Shown piece by piece: positions 1 to 8,870 of a stretch of DNA of 64,000 bases (position 1 is the first letter of the stretch; each line of letters begins with the position of its first letter). Origin of the DNA: Anoxybacteroides voinovskiense (GTDB lineage: Bacteria; Bacillota; Bacilli; Bacillales; Anoxybacillaceae); the NCBI RefSeq assembly GCF_014196205.1, contig NZ_JACIDE010000002.1, positions 1 through 64,000 on the forward strand. The letters are read 5' to 3'. Made by a program: the position numbers and the translations under genes. A model generated the notes under the pieces. The model ran no database searches. It was not told the DNA's origin and saw only the letters and a program-made list of their open reading frames with translations.

Positions 1-38
1 TCAGAGTACATGTCGCTTAATCTACATGGACTGATAAA

Positions 39-86
39 CAATTTTATTAAAATCTTTGTCGTTATTTTATGATTTTAATAAAATTG
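39..86. repeat. Perfect 16-bp AT-rich inverted repeat
   Basis: Two 16-bp arms at 39-54 and 71-86 are exact reverse complements, separated by 16 nt. The arms are almost pure A/T with one G/C at each end. No open frame covers it convincingly. It could be an operator, an AT-rich terminator of a gene left of the window, or a footprint of a lost element; the sequence does not decide. Confidence 0.6.
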
Positions 87-113
87 ATAACCTAGTAACT
101 ATCTGACGTAACA

Positions 114-142
114 AAAGCACCGTGCATTGTGCGCGGTGCTTT
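114..142 (-). terminator. Terminator after ylaI
   Basis: Nine-base-pair perfect stem (AAAGCACCG at 114-122 with CGGTGCTTT at 134-142), followed on the minus strand by a short T run. The arm at 134-142 touches the ylaI stop codon at 142-144, so it fits as the ylaI terminator. Confidence 0.65.
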
Positions 143-342
143 CACCAATCATCGTGCGTCGTTGCGGAACGATAGATGCGAAATTTCCCGGTCGCAAGCC
201 GCGCCTTCGTTTTTTCGGCAATTCGTTCGTAGCACGTATCGCACATATACGTATGAATCGGGCGGTTGCGTAACCGCTTAGCTAATAACGACTCATCGTC
301 AATGACATTTAGTTGATCGCAAAGAACACATTTTACCCTCAT
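142..342 (-). CDS. ylaI: YlaI-like small zinc-ribbon protein (DUF2197)
   Basis: A 66-residue protein beginning MRVKCVLCD with two CxxC pairs (CVLC near the N terminus and CDTC further on) around a conserved stretch KRLRNRPIHTYMC. This matches the Bacillus YlaI/DUF2197 family; the four cysteines suggest a zinc ribbon. Its function is unknown. The frame is open further upstream, but I chose the ATG at 342 because a GAGGTG ribosome site lies just before it and because the family starts with MRVKC. It is transcribed divergently from the next gene; a TATAAT reading left lies at 371-376. It ends at a hairpin terminator at 114-142. Confidence 0.85.
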   Translation of the reverse strand: MRVKCVLCDQLNVIDDESLLAKRLRNRPIHTYMCDTCYERIAEKTKARLATGKFRIYRSATTHDDW

Positions 343-370
343 CTGACACCTCATTGCTCCATTTGTTTTC

Positions 371-414
371 ATTATACCATTTTTCTTTGCAACTTTGGAG
401 AAAATAGGTATGAT
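371..414. promoter_or_regulatory. Divergent promoter region ylaI / FMN-fold gene
   Basis: Leftward: TGGTATAAT (extended -10; ATTATA at 371-376 on the plus strand) for ylaI. Rightward: TTGCAA at 387-392, 16-nt spacer, TATGAT at 409-414 for the gene starting at 445. Both are sigma-A-like by eye only. Confidence 0.4.
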
Positions 415-444
415 AAAATTATTACTATGTAGGAGGTGTTTTTT

Positions 445-900
445 TTGGCTAATGAAGTAGAACAAACGTTAATTGAGCCGCTTTTTCAAGCGCTACAAAA
501 AGAACGGTTTGTCACGATTGCCACGATTGACCATGAAACGGGCGGGCCGAATGTGAGCGCGATTTCGTGGATATATGCCCCGAGCGAAAAGCGCCTATAT
601 TTTGCCGTCGATAACCGTTCACGTATCGTGCAAAACATTCAAAAAAACCCATTGGTTGTTATTACGTTAATTGCGAACGAATCGACGTATTCGATTAGTG
701 GAAAGGCGCACGTCAAAATCGAGAAGATGGAGGGAGTTCCGCTCAAATTAGCGCTTGTCGAAATCGCGATTACGGAAGTGCGCGATGTCATGTTTTATGG
801 CGCAAAAATTTCCGTCGAGCCGAAGTACGAAAAAACGTACGATGCGCAAGCGGCAGCGAAATTGGACAATCAAGTGATGACTGCTTTAAGAAACGCCTAA
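445..900 (+). CDS. Pyridoxamine 5'-phosphate oxidase-like FMN-binding-fold protein
   Basis: About 151 residues with the split-barrel signature of the PNPOx-like family: FVTIATIDHETGGPNVSAISWIY near the start, then LYFAVDNRSRIVQNIQKNP, the usual positions of flavin and substrate contacts. Such proteins bind FMN or F420, but this branch has no assigned reaction. The frame opens at a GTG at 436, but that codon is part of the strong ribosome site AGGAGGTG (431-438), so the TTG at 445 is the probable start. Single gene, convergent with ylaJ across a shared terminator at 931-953. True pyridoxine biosynthesis is unlikely because the protein is short and lacks the C-terminal PNPOx dimer region. Confidence 0.8.
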   Translation: MANEVEQTLIEPLFQALQKERFVTIATIDHETGGPNVSAISWIYAPSEKRLYFAVDNRSRIVQNIQKNPLVVITLIANESTYSISGKAHVKIEKMEGVPLKLALVEIAITEVRDVMFYGAKISVEPKYEKTYDAQAAAKLDNQVMTALRNA

Positions 901-930
901 AAACAGATGGGATGATTAACCAATAAAAAA

Positions 931-953
931 GAGCTTAGCCGACGGCTAGGCTC
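931..953. terminator. Bidirectional terminator between FMN-fold gene and ylaJ
   Basis: Ten-base-pair stem (931-940 with 944-953, one G-T pair) and a GAC loop, with A-rich sequence to the left and T-rich sequence to the right. It serves both converging genes. Confidence 0.75.
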
Positions 954-1538
954 TCATTTATTTAAATAGTCATTCGACTGTTTATTTTGCCGGTTGTTTA
1001 ACTGTTTTTCTTCTTTTTTGTTTAGCTCGGCGTTATTTTCTTTTGTCGGTGCTGGATTTTTTGTTTGCAGAAAATCGCTTGGGATTTCTGGCATGACACG
1101 GCTGACGATAGCTGCCAATTCGTTCATCACTGATTGCACAGGCCGCCCGTTATCTACTTGGCGGACAATGTTTCGGAGTCGCGTATATAGGTCAGGATCA
1201 GCGATAATGATCGCATTGGCGCCATACGGGTCTTTTTGTAAACTCTCAGCGACAGAATATTTCACCGTTCCGACACGCGAACGGTCAATGTTATCCTTTA
1301 CATCAATACCGACGACCGCATATTTGCCGACGACAAGCACCGTCGCATCCTCCACGTTTGGGACGCGGTTCGCTAAATCAGCCAAATGGTGAGCAATTTG
1401 CTGTCCGGATTTCGTTTGCACCTTTTCGTTGACGGTATTTTTGACACGGACGAGCGACTCGTTAGGCGACCGTTGCTCTCCGATGCTGCAGCTTGTTAAA
1501 AGAAAGAAAGCCACCATAAGAACGTAAAAACGTTTCAT
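954..1538 (-). CDS. ylaJ: YhcN/YlaJ family sporulation lipoprotein
   Basis: 194 residues. A lipoprotein signal peptide is clear: basic MKR, a hydrophobic run, then the lipobox LTSC with the lipidated cysteine at residue 17. The body (VEDATVLVVGKYAVVGIDVKDN..., then SLQKDPYGANAIIIADPDLYTRLRNI) fits the YhcN/YlaJ family of spore-associated lipoproteins, and the C terminus is a charged low-complexity tail rich in N, K and Q. In B. subtilis relatives are made in the forespore and affect germination or outgrowth; I infer the same here. Position between ylaI and phoH2/ylaK matches B. subtilis. Start ATG at 1538 is preceded by a GGTGTAAAGGATG context. Confidence 0.85.
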   Translation of the reverse strand: MKRFYVLMVAFFLLTSCSIGEQRSPNESLVRVKNTVNEKVQTKSGQQIAHHLADLANRVPNVEDATVLVVGKYAVVGIDVKDNIDRSRVGTVKYSVAESLQKDPYGANAIIIADPDLYTRLRNIVRQVDNGRPVQSVMNELAAIVSRVMPEIPSDFLQTKNPAPTKENNAELNKKEEKQLNNRQNKQSNDYLNK

Positions 1539-1666
1539 CCTTTACACCTCGGTCTGTTTTTAATTTTATTTTGTGGCCAACCTTCTATCTTTATACGTTC
1601 CTTCATACTATATAACAACAATCCCGTCCAAAGCGAACATATTAAATGAAATGGGGGCGTGGGAAT

Positions 1667-2998
1667 TTGGGGGATAAAATATATGTGCTCGATACAAACG
1701 TGCTCTTACAAGATCCTTATTCCATTTTTTCTTTTGAAGATAACGAAGTCGTTATCCCTGCAGTTGTATTAGAAGAAGTGGATTCAAAAAAACGATACAT
1801 GGATGAAGTTGGTAGAAATGCGCGGCAAGTATCGAAGTTAATTGATCGTTTGCGCGAAAACGGGAAATTGCATGAAAAAATTTTACTCGATAACGGAGGC
1901 GTGCTCCGCATTGAATTAAATCATCGCTCGTTTCAGCAGCTGCAAGATATTTTTGTCGAAAAAACGAACGATAACCGTATTTTAGCAGTCGCGAAAAATT
2001 TAGCGCTTGAAGAACAAGAAAAAGAAGATGGTCGCTCGGTCATTTTAGTAAGCAAAGATGCGCTCGTTCGCGTCAAAGCAGACGCAATTGGTTTGCAAGC
2101 AGAAGATTTTTTAAATGATCGAGTGGTTGATATTGAGCATATTTACACAGGATTTTTAGAGCTATATATTCATACGGAACATTTAAGCCGTTTTTATGAA
2201 AAAGGGGAGCTCGTGCTTTCAGAAATTGCCAATCACCCGTTTTATCCGAACCAATTTATCATTATGAAAGATGCGCTTGGCAGTTCGGCGTCTGCTGTCG
2301 GTATGGTTGATCATAGCGGGAAAAAAGTGAAGAAGCTCACGTTTCCTCATGAGCATGTTTGGGGAATTCGCCCGCGTAATGTCCAACAAACGATGGCGTT
2401 TGAACTGTTAATGCGCGAAGACTTGCCGCTCGTTACGTTAATCGGAAAGGCAGGTACAGGAAAAACGCTGCTGGCGTTAGCTGCTGGGCTCATGCAGACA
2501 GAAGACCTCGGCAAATATAAAAAGTTACTTGTTGCGCGCCCGATTGTTCCTGTCGGCAAAGATATCGGCTTTTTGCCGGGGGAAAAACAAGAAAAACTAC
2601 GTCCATGGATGCAGCCGATTTTCGATAATTTGGAGTATTTATTCAACACGAAAAAACCAGGGGAACTTGATGCGATTTTAGCAGGGATGAGTTCGATTGA
2701 AGTAGAGGCACTTACGTATATACGCGGTCGTAGTTTGCCGGAGCAGTTTATTATTATTGACGAGGCGCAAAATTTAACAAAGCATGAAGTAAAAACGATT
2801 TTAACGCGCGTTGGGGAAAAGAGCAAAATTATTTTAATGGGCGACCCAGAACAAATCGATCACCCGTATTTAGACGAATACAACAACGGGTTAACGTACG
2901 TCGTTGAAACATTTAAGGATCAAAAAATTGCTGGGCACGTCCGGCTGATTAAAGGGGAGCGCTCAGGGTTGGCGCAGTTGGCCGCTGATTTATTGTAG
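1667..2998 (+). CDS. phoH2: PhoH2-type PIN domain-ATPase (YlaK)
   Basis: About 443 residues. The N-terminal PIN domain starts at once with KIYVLDTNVLLQDP, containing the first acidic nuclease residue; the C-terminal half is a PhoH P-loop ATPase with Walker A GKAGTGKT at about residues 260-267 and Walker B IIIDEAQN (Asp365-Glu366). PhoH2 proteins are toxin-related RNA helicase/ribonucleases, but this stand-alone chromosomal form (YlaK) has no adjacent antitoxin here. The frame is open from an ATG at 1646, but the family begins at KIYVLDTN, so the TTG at 1667 is preferred; 1646 cannot be excluded. Single gene, ended by a terminator that overlaps its stop codon. Confidence 0.88.
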   Translation: MGDKIYVLDTNVLLQDPYSIFSFEDNEVVIPAVVLEEVDSKKRYMDEVGRNARQVSKLIDRLRENGKLHEKILLDNGGVLRIELNHRSFQQLQDIFVEKTNDNRILAVAKNLALEEQEKEDGRSVILVSKDALVRVKADAIGLQAEDFLNDRVVDIEHIYTGFLELYIHTEHLSRFYEKGELVLSEIANHPFYPNQFIIMKDALGSSASAVGMVDHSGKKVKKLTFPHEHVWGIRPRNVQQTMAFELLMREDLPLVTLIGKAGTGKTLLALAAGLMQTEDLGKYKKLLVARPIVPVGKDIGFLPGEKQEKLRPWMQPIFDNLEYLFNTKKPGELDAILAGMSSIEVEALTYIRGRSLPEQFIIIDEAQNLTKHEVKTILTRVGEKSKIILMGDPEQIDHPYLDEYNNGLTYVVETFKDQKIAGHVRLIKGERSGLAQLAADLL

Positions 2999-3018
2999 GC
3001 TGTCCTAAGTGGACAGCC
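2998..3018 (+). terminator. Terminator after phoH2
   Basis: Perfect 8-bp stem GGCTGTCC / GGACAGCC with loop TAAGT and TTGTTG following. The last base of the phoH2 stop codon is the first base of the stem. Confidence 0.7.
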
Positions 3019-3027
3019 TTGTTGCCG

Positions 3028-3525
3028 CTAGCGAACGATGAATTGCCGGACGTGTGTAATCGGGTGCTCTCGGTTCGAACCGTCACCGAAATAAAGATGA
3101 ACGGGGCCGTCTTCTTTTAGCGGTTTTCCTTCTTTTGAAAAACAGAGGATGACGTCGTACGCTTTTTCAAGCGGGATTTCGACATCGTTGTTTTCTGTGA
3201 CGATAACGAACGTTGTTGCGTCTGGAAGCACTTCCGCGTTTTGTAAAAACGGCGCAAGCGGCATGACAAACGTTCCGGTCAGTAGTTTTTCTTTAGCAAA
3301 CGTTTTCTCTGTTTTTAACGTTGGCGGAAAGACAGCGCCTTCTTGAATTTCGCGATCCCAATACGCCGATATTTTTTGAATATCATCCTCTTCTTTCGGT
3401 TGATTAACGGGAGTTCCAGAAAAATACGCCTCTAGCTCTACTTTCCGATCATCAAAAATCCAAACGCTAGGGTCGAGCGTAATCGAAAAGTTCACTTTTC
3501 CTGTAATTGGAATAATGCGATCCAT
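3028..3525 (-). CDS. Conserved hypothetical protein at the ylaL position
   Basis: 165 residues, no signal peptide or membrane segment. It starts MDRIIPITGKVNFSITLDPSVW and is rich in beta-like stretches (KVELEAYF, GTFVMPLAPFL, TFVIVTENNDVEIPLEKAYDVILCF, GPVHLYFGDGSN). I do not recognise a catalytic motif. It lies between ylaK and ylaN, which is the place of B. subtilis ylaL, so it is probably the ylaL counterpart, but I give no symbol because identity rests on position. The longer frame to 3618 has no ribosome site; the ATG at 3525 follows a strong GGAGGGAGG, so this start is chosen. Confidence 0.72.
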   Translation of the reverse strand: MDRIIPITGKVNFSITLDPSVWIFDDRKVELEAYFSGTPVNQPKEEDDIQKISAYWDREIQEGAVFPPTLKTEKTFAKEKLLTGTFVMPLAPFLQNAEVLPDATTFVIVTENNDVEIPLEKAYDVILCFSKEGKPLKEDGPVHLYFGDGSNREHPITHVRQFIVR

Positions 3526-3708
3526 TCTGCCTCCCTCCTTTCCTCCATCATTTTCTTTATTTTCAGCGGCGAAAAATGACACTATTTTTAGTATAATGAT
3601 AAGTGAAGGATTTGTCATGCGAAAGCGGTGGCAATGGTTTCGTCTTGCAAAATTTTGCGATTCACGATAAGATTTAAAGAAGGATTAGGGGAGAACGGAG
3701 GGATCAAC

Positions 3709-3996
3709 GTGACGGACGAAACGATTAATTATCGTGAAAAAGCGTACGCGCTTCTAAAAGCGGATGCGGATAAAATTGTGAAACTCATTCAAGTGCAAAT
3801 GGACAATTTAACGATGCCCCAGTGTCCTCTCTATGAAGAAGTGCTCGACACGCAAATGTTCGGATTATCGCGGGAAATCGACTTTGCAGTTCGCTTAGGG
3901 CTTGTCGATGAGAAGGACGGAAAAGCACTTCTTGACTCGTTAGAACGGGAGTTGTCCGTGCTCCATGAAGCTTCAACAAAAAAACGCGTACGATAA
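3709..3996 (+). CDS. ylaN: YlaN, iron-homeostasis protein (Fur-associated)
   Basis: 95 residues starting [23 protein letters not shown] with [30 protein letters not shown], the compact all-helical YlaN family (UPF0358). In Firmicutes YlaN is needed when iron is scarce and has been linked to iron-dependent control of Fur; this is family knowledge. The GTG at 3709 is preceded by AACGGAGGGA and matches the family N terminus; the longer frame from 3628 overlaps the promoter region of the divergent neighbour and is rejected. Lies directly before ftsW, as in B. subtilis, but separated by a terminator at 4006-4041 and a new promoter. Confidence 0.9.
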   Translation: MTDETINYREKAYALLKADADKIVKLIQVQMDNLTMPQCPLYEEVLDTQMFGLSREIDFAVRLGLVDEKDGKALLDSLERELSVLHEASTKKRVR

Positions 3997-4005
3997 CGAT
4001 AACTA

Positions 4006-4041
4006 ACTCAAACGGTTGAAAGCAGTTCCAATCGTTTGAGT
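4006..4041 (+). terminator. Terminator after ylaN
   Basis: Thirteen-base-pair perfect stem (4006-4018 with 4029-4041), 10-nt loop, then TTTTTG. Separates ylaN from ftsW. Confidence 0.8.
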
Positions 4042-4084
4042 TTTTGTGTTTTTAGAAGGAAAACAAAAACAGGTTGCGAAATAG

Positions 4085-4090
4085 TATAAT
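4085..4090 (+). promoter_or_regulatory. Extended -10 box upstream of ftsW
   Basis: TAGTATAAT with TATAAT at 4085-4090, 26 nt before the ftsW ATG. No good -35 is visible. It lies inside the upstream extension of the ftsW frame, which supports the downstream start. Confidence 0.45.
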
Positions 4091-4115
4091 ACAACACCGA
4101 CAAGGAAGAGGGAAG

Positions 4116-5333
4116 ATGGAGAAACAACTCATTCGAAACATCGTGAAATCATACGACTATCCGCTCATTATTTCTGCTTGGCTGTTAGCGCTTTTTGGGT
4201 TAATTATGGTGTATAGCTCTAGTATGGTGTCAGCTGTGACGCGATTTGGCGTACCGAGCGATTATTTTTACGAAAAACAAAAGCTATGGCTTATCGCTTC
4301 TGCGGGATGCTTTTTCCTCTCCGTAATCATTCCTTACAAAATATTGGCAAAGGAAAAAGTTGTGAAAGCAATTTTTTTTATTTCCCCGGTGATGCTCATT
4401 GCTGTTGCTTTCATTGGCCATACAGCGAATAATGCGACTAGCTGGTTTAAATTTGGTTTTTTTAGTGTACAGCCAGCAGAGCTTGCGAAGCTCGGTTTGA
4501 TTGTTTATTTAGCAGCCGCATTTGCCAATAAGCAGAAGAGAATGGAAAAATCGATTAAAGGACAGCTATTCCCTATTTACTATACGCTAGGCATTTGTTT
4601 TTTGATCGCGATTCAGCCTGATTTCGGGACAGCGATGATTGTGTTGTTGATTGCATCGTGTGTTATTTTATCGTCAGGACTAAAGTTTCGTCTTCTTTTT
4701 AAACAAGTATTATTTTTTGGGATGATCGCTTTAGCCTGTGCGCCGTTTACCCTTCCGTTTATTTGGGACAAAATTTTTTCGAAAGAAAGAATTTCGCGTA
4801 TTTATGGATTTTTAGATCCGTTTAAATATAGTGATGACGCGGGGTTTCAGCTAGTGAATTCGTATTTAGCGATCGGGCTTGGTGGATTAAAGGGGGTTGG
4901 TTTAGGGAAAAGTATTCAAAAATACGGATATTTGCCAGAATCCCATACGGATTTTATTATGGCGATTATTGCAGAAGAGCTAGGATTATTTGGTGTCGCG
5001 TTTGTGCTACTACTGTTAGCCTTTATTGTGTTACGCGGGCTTTACATTGCTCGAAAATGTGACGATGCGTTCGGCAGTTTGCTTGCGATTGGCATTTCTT
5101 CGATGATTGGCATTCAGACGTTTATTAACATCGGAGGGGTGACAGGATTAATACCAATTACAGGGGTGCCGCTTCCGCTCGTAAGCTATGGAGGGTCAGC
5201 GCTTGTGTTGTTTATGACATCGCTAGGCGTACTGGTGAATATATCGATGTTTACGAAGTATGAAGCGAAATATAAGCATGCACAAAAAGGGAAAATGATA
5301 AAAAAACAATCAGAAAAAGGTCTGACTTTTTAG
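4116..5333 (+). CDS. ftsW: FtsW, SEDS-family peptidoglycan glycosyltransferase of the divisome
   Basis: About 405 residues, polytopic membrane protein (about ten hydrophobic segments) of the SEDS family: LLALFGLIMVYSSS at the start, KFGFFSVQPAELAKLGLIVYLA, then AEELGLFGVAFVLLLL and the C-terminal ITGVPLPLVSYGGSALV. SEDS proteins polymerise lipid II into glycan strands with a partner class B PBP; position beside ylaN and pycA identifies FtsW rather than RodA or SpoVE. ATG at 4116 follows AAGAGGGA; the longer frame from 4074 would run through the promoter. A weak short hairpin overlaps the stop codon. The sporulation paralogue spoVE lies at 45417. Confidence 0.92.
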   Translation: MEKQLIRNIVKSYDYPLIISAWLLALFGLIMVYSSSMVSAVTRFGVPSDYFYEKQKLWLIASAGCFFLSVIIPYKILAKEKVVKAIFFISPVMLIAVAFIGHTANNATSWFKFGFFSVQPAELAKLGLIVYLAAAFANKQKRMEKSIKGQLFPIYYTLGICFLIAIQPDFGTAMIVLLIASCVILSSGLKFRLLFKQVLFFGMIALACAPFTLPFIWDKIFSKERISRIYGFLDPFKYSDDAGFQLVNSYLAIGLGGLKGVGLGKSIQKYGYLPESHTDFIMAIIAEELGLFGVAFVLLLLAFIVLRGLYIARKCDDAFGSLLAIGISSMIGIQTFINIGGVTGLIPITGVPLPLVSYGGSALVLFMTSLGVLVNISMFTKYEAKYKHAQKGKMIKKQSEKGLTF

Positions 5334-5397
5334 AAAATGTATTTACAAATGTGCCAAACCGTTATAGTTTTATTAGAAAGGAGGAGAGGAAGGAAAA

Positions 5398-8300
5398 ATG
5401 AACACGCAAAACATTCAGAAAGTATTAGTAGCAAACCGCGGCGAAATTGCCATTCGCGTTTTTCGTGCCTGCAACGAATTAGGAATTCGTACGGTTGCGA
5501 TTTACTCGAAAGAAGATGCAGGTTCTTATCACCGGTACAAAGCTGATGAAGCGTATTTAGTCGGGGAAGGAAAAAAGCCGATTGAAGCGTACTTAGACAT
5601 TGAAGGAATCATTGCCATCGCGAAAGCACACGATGTCGATGCGATTCATCCTGGATATGGATTTCTTTCGGAAAATATTCAGTTTGCGAAACGGTGTCGC
5701 GAAGAAGGGATTATTTTTATCGGGCCAAACGAAGAACATTTAGAGATGTTCGGCGATAAAGTAAAAGCACGCCATCAAGCAGAATTAGCAGGAATTCCTG
5801 TTATTCCGGGAAGCGACGGACCGGTACATAGCTTAGAAGAAGTCGTTCGGTTTGGCGAAAAATACGGCTACCCTATCATTATTAAAGCAGCATTAGGGGG
5901 CGGCGGTCGCGGCATGCGCATCGTTCGTTCGAAAGCGGAAGTAAAAGAAGCGTACGAGCGTGCAAAATCAGAAGCAAAAGCCGCATTTGGAAGCGATGAT
6001 GTGTACGTCGAAAAGTTAATTGAGCGTCCAAAGCATATCGAAGTGCAAATTTTAGGCGACTACGAAGGTAATATCGTTCATCTGTATGACCGGGATTGTT
6101 CGGTGCAACGCCGTCATCAAAAAGTCGTCGAGATTGCTCCGAGCGTGTCGTTGTCGGATAAGCTTCGGCATGAAATTTGTGACGCAGCTGTAAAACTGAT
6201 GAAAAACGTCGGCTATGTTAATGCAGGGACGGTCGAATTTCTCGTTTCGGGCGAGGAATTTTATTTCATCGAAGTGAACCCGCGCATCCAAGTCGAGCAT
6301 ACGATTACGGAAATGATTACCGGCATTGATATCGTCCAATCGCAAATTTTAATTGCTGAAGGATACGCGCTTCATAGCGAACAAGTCGGCATTCCGAAAC
6401 AAGAAGAGATTCGTATTAACGGCTATGCCATCCAAGCACGGGTCACAACGGAAGATCCACTGAATAATTTTATGCCAGATACCGGAAAAATTATGGCGTA
6501 TCGTTCTGGGGGCGGCTTCGGAGTGCGGTTAGATGCGGGAAATAGCTTCCAAGGAGCGGTTATTACGCCATATTATGATTCGTTGCTTGTGAAATTGTCG
6601 ACATGGGCGTTGACATTTGAACAAGCGGCGCGCAAAATGTTGCGCAACTTGCGCGAATTTCGGATTCGTGGCATCAAAACGAACATCCCGTTTTTAGAAA
6701 ACGTCGTTCAACACCCGAAGTTTTTATCGGGAGAGTACGATACATCGTTTATTGACACAACGCCAGAATTGTTTGTGTTCCCAAGACGGAAAGACCGCGG
6801 GACGAAAATGTTGACCTATATCGGCAATGTGACGGTAAATGGTTTTCCGGGCATCGGCAAGAAGAAAAAACCAGTGTTTGAAAAGCCACGCGTTCCAAAA
6901 GTCGATCAATTGTCGCCAATCGAAAGCGGGACGAAACAACTTTTAGACGAGCGCGGACCAGAAGGACTTGTGCGCTGGATTAAAGAGCAAAATCGAGTGC
7001 TATTGACTGACACGACATTCCGGGATGCCCACCAGTCGCTTTTGGCAACGCGCGTACGGACGACCGATTTATTGCATATTGCTGAACCGACGGCACGGCT
7101 ATTGCCGAACTTGTTCTCGCTAGAAATGTGGGGAGGAGCTACGTTCGATGTGGCGTATCGCTTTTTGAAGGAAGATCCATGGGATCGTTTATTAAAATTA
7201 CGTGAGCGCATCCCGAACGTTCTTTTCCAAATGTTGCTTCGGTCGGCAAACGCCGTTGGGTACAAAAACTATCCGGATAACGTCATTCGAGAGTTTGTCG
7301 AAAAATCGGCGCAAGCAGGGATTGACGTTTTCCGCATTTTTGACAGCTTAAACTGGGTAAAAGGAATGGGCGTTGCGATTGATGCGGTTCGGCAAACAGG
7401 GAAAATTGCCGAAGCGGCGATTTGCTATACGGGCGATATTTTAGACCCATCCCGTCCGAAATATAACTTAGACTACTACAAATCGCTAGCAAAAGAGTTA
7501 GAAGCAGCGGGGGCGCATATTTTAGCGATTAAAGATATGGCTGGTTTATTAAAGCCGCAAGCAGCGTATGTGCTTATTTCTGCGTTGAAAGAAACGGTCG
7601 ATATTCCGATTCATCTCCATACCCATGATACGAGCGGAAACGGCATTTACATGTACGCAAAAGCAATTGAAGCAGGGGTCGATATTGTCGACGTTGCTGT
7701 TAGCTCAATGGCGGGGCTCACGTCACAGCCGAGCGCTAATACGCTTTATTATGCGCTCGAAGGAACGGAGCGTGCACCAGAAGTCAATATTGATGGGCTT
7801 GAGCAACTCGCTCGTTATTGGGAAGACGTGCGTAAATATTATCATGAATTTGAAAGCGGCATGAATGCTCCGCATACGGAAGTGTATCGCCATGAAATGC
7901 CTGGTGGACAATATAGCAACTTGCAACAACAAGCGAAAGCAGTCGGGCTTGGTGACCGTTGGGACGAAGTAAAAGAAATGTATCGCCGCGTCAACGACAT
8001 GTTCGGCGATATTGTGAAAGTGACGCCATCATCAAAAGTAGTCGGCGATATGGCGCTTTATATGGTGCAAAATAACTTAACGGAAAACGATATTTTCGAG
8101 CGCGGCGAAACGCTTGATTTCCCTGATTCGGTCGTCGAATTGTTTGAAGGATACTTAGGGCAAATGCCTGGCGGTTTCCCGAAAGAGTTGCAGCGCATTA
8201 TTTTAAAAGGGCGCGAACCGATTACTGTCCGTCCAGGAGAGTTGTTAGAGCCGGTTGATTTTGAAAAATTGAAAGAAGAGTTGTTCCATAAATTGGAGCG

Positions 8301-8841
8301 ACAAGTGACGGATTTTGATGCGCTTGCTTACGCTCTTTATCCGAAAGTATTTCTTGAATATACGGAAACTGTTGAAAAATTCGGCGACATTTCCGTTCTT
8401 GATACGCCAACATTCCTCTATGGGATGAGGCTTGGAGAAGAAATTGAAGTCGAAATTGAAAAAGGAAAAACGCTCATTGTCAAATTGGTGGCCATCGGTC
8501 AACCGCAAGCGGATGGAACATGCATCGTCTACTTTGAATTAAACGGCCAGCCGCGCGAAATCATTATTCGCGATGAAAGCATTAAAACGGCGGTTGCCGA
8601 ACGAATTAAAGCCGATAAAAACAACCCGAACCATATTGCAGCGACGATGCCGGGAACGGTAGTCAAAGTGCTTGTCGAACCAAACGAGAAAGTCAATAAA
8701 GGCGATCATTTAATGATTACCGAAGCGATGAAAATGGAAACAACGGTACAAGCACCGTTTTCAGGAATCGTCAAAGATATTTATGTGAAAAACGGCGATG
8801 CCATTCAAACAGGCGACTTACTAATTGAATTAACGAAATAA
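5398..8841 (+). CDS. pycA: Pyruvate carboxylase
   Basis: 1147 residues, full length. Order of domains: biotin carboxylase (VLVANRGEIAIRVFRA at the start, ATP-grasp glycine loop GGGGRGMR, EVNPRIQVEHTITE), carboxyltransferase beginning LTDTTFRDAHQSLLATR near residue 536, the allosteric linker, and a C-terminal biotinyl domain with EAMKMET, biotinylated lysine at about residue 1112. It makes oxaloacetate from pyruvate, bicarbonate and ATP, refilling the TCA cycle. Strong ribosome site AAAGGAGGAGAGG before the ATG. Followed by a strong terminator and then an inverted structured repeat; convergent with ctaA. Monocistronic by appearance. Confidence 0.97.
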   Translation: MNTQNIQKVLVANRGEIAIRVFRACNELGIRTVAIYSKEDAGSYHRYKADEAYLVGEGKKPIEAYLDIEGIIAIAKAHDVDAIHPGYGFLSENIQFAKRCREEGIIFIGPNEEHLEMFGDKVKARHQAELAGIPVIPGSDGPVHSLEEVVRFGEKYGYPIIIKAALGGGGRGMRIVRSKAEVKEAYERAKSEAKAAFGSDDVYVEKLIERPKHIEVQILGDYEGNIVHLYDRDCSVQRRHQKVVEIAPSVSLSDKLRHEICDAAVKLMKNVGYVNAGTVEFLVSGEEFYFIEVNPRIQVEHTITEMITGIDIVQSQILIAEGYALHSEQVGIPKQEEIRINGYAIQARVTTEDPLNNFMPDTGKIMAYRSGGGFGVRLDAGNSFQGAVITPYYDSLLVKLSTWALTFEQAARKMLRNLREFRIRGIKTNIPFLENVVQHPKFLSGEYDTSFIDTTPELFVFPRRKDRGTKMLTYIGNVTVNGFPGIGKKKKPVFEKPRVPKVDQLSPIESGTKQLLDERGPEGLVRWIKEQNRVLLTDTTFRDAHQSLLATRVRTTDLLHIAEPTARLLPNLFSLEMWGGATFDVAYRFLKEDPWDRLLKLRERIPNVLFQMLLRSANAVGYKNYPDNVIREFVEKSAQAGIDVFRIFDSLNWVKGMGVAIDAVRQTGKIAEAAICYTGDILDPSRPKYNLDYYKSLAKELEAAGAHILAIKDMAGLLKPQAAYVLISALKETVDIPIHLHTHDTSGNGIYMYAKAIEAGVDIVDVAVSSMAGLTSQPSANTLYYALEGTERAPEVNIDGLEQLARYWEDVRKYYHEFESGMNAPHTEVYRHEMPGGQYSNLQQQAKAVGLGDRWDEVKEMYRRVNDMFGDIVKVTPSSKVVGDMALYMVQNNLTENDIFERGETLDFPDSVVELFEGYLGQMPGGFPKELQRIILKGREPITVRPGELLEPVDFEKLKEELFHKLERQVTDFDALAYALYPKVFLEYTETVEKFGDISVLDTPTFLYGMRLGEEIEVEIEKGKTLIVKLVAIGQPQADGTCIVYFELNGQPREIIIRDESIKTAVAERIKADKNNPNHIAATMPGTVVKVLVEPNEKVNKGDHLMITEAMKMETTVQAPFSGIVKDIYVKNGDAIQTGDLLIELTK

Positions 8842-8870
8842 AAGCGCTAGGATTTCCTAGCGCTTTTTTT
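8841..8870 (+). terminator. Terminator after pycA
   Basis: Perfect 12-bp stem AAAGCGCTAGGA / TCCTAGCGCTTT with a TT loop, then seven T. The T-tract is the first part shared with the repeat at 24132-24354. Confidence 0.9.

Noticed and set aside
2347-2826. 159-codon minus-strand frame inside phoH2
   Set aside because: Shadow of the conserved ATPase domain; no start signals.
1646-2998. PhoH2 toxin-antitoxin module
   Set aside because: No small antitoxin frame precedes the gene; it is the conserved chromosomal YlaK in syntenic position.
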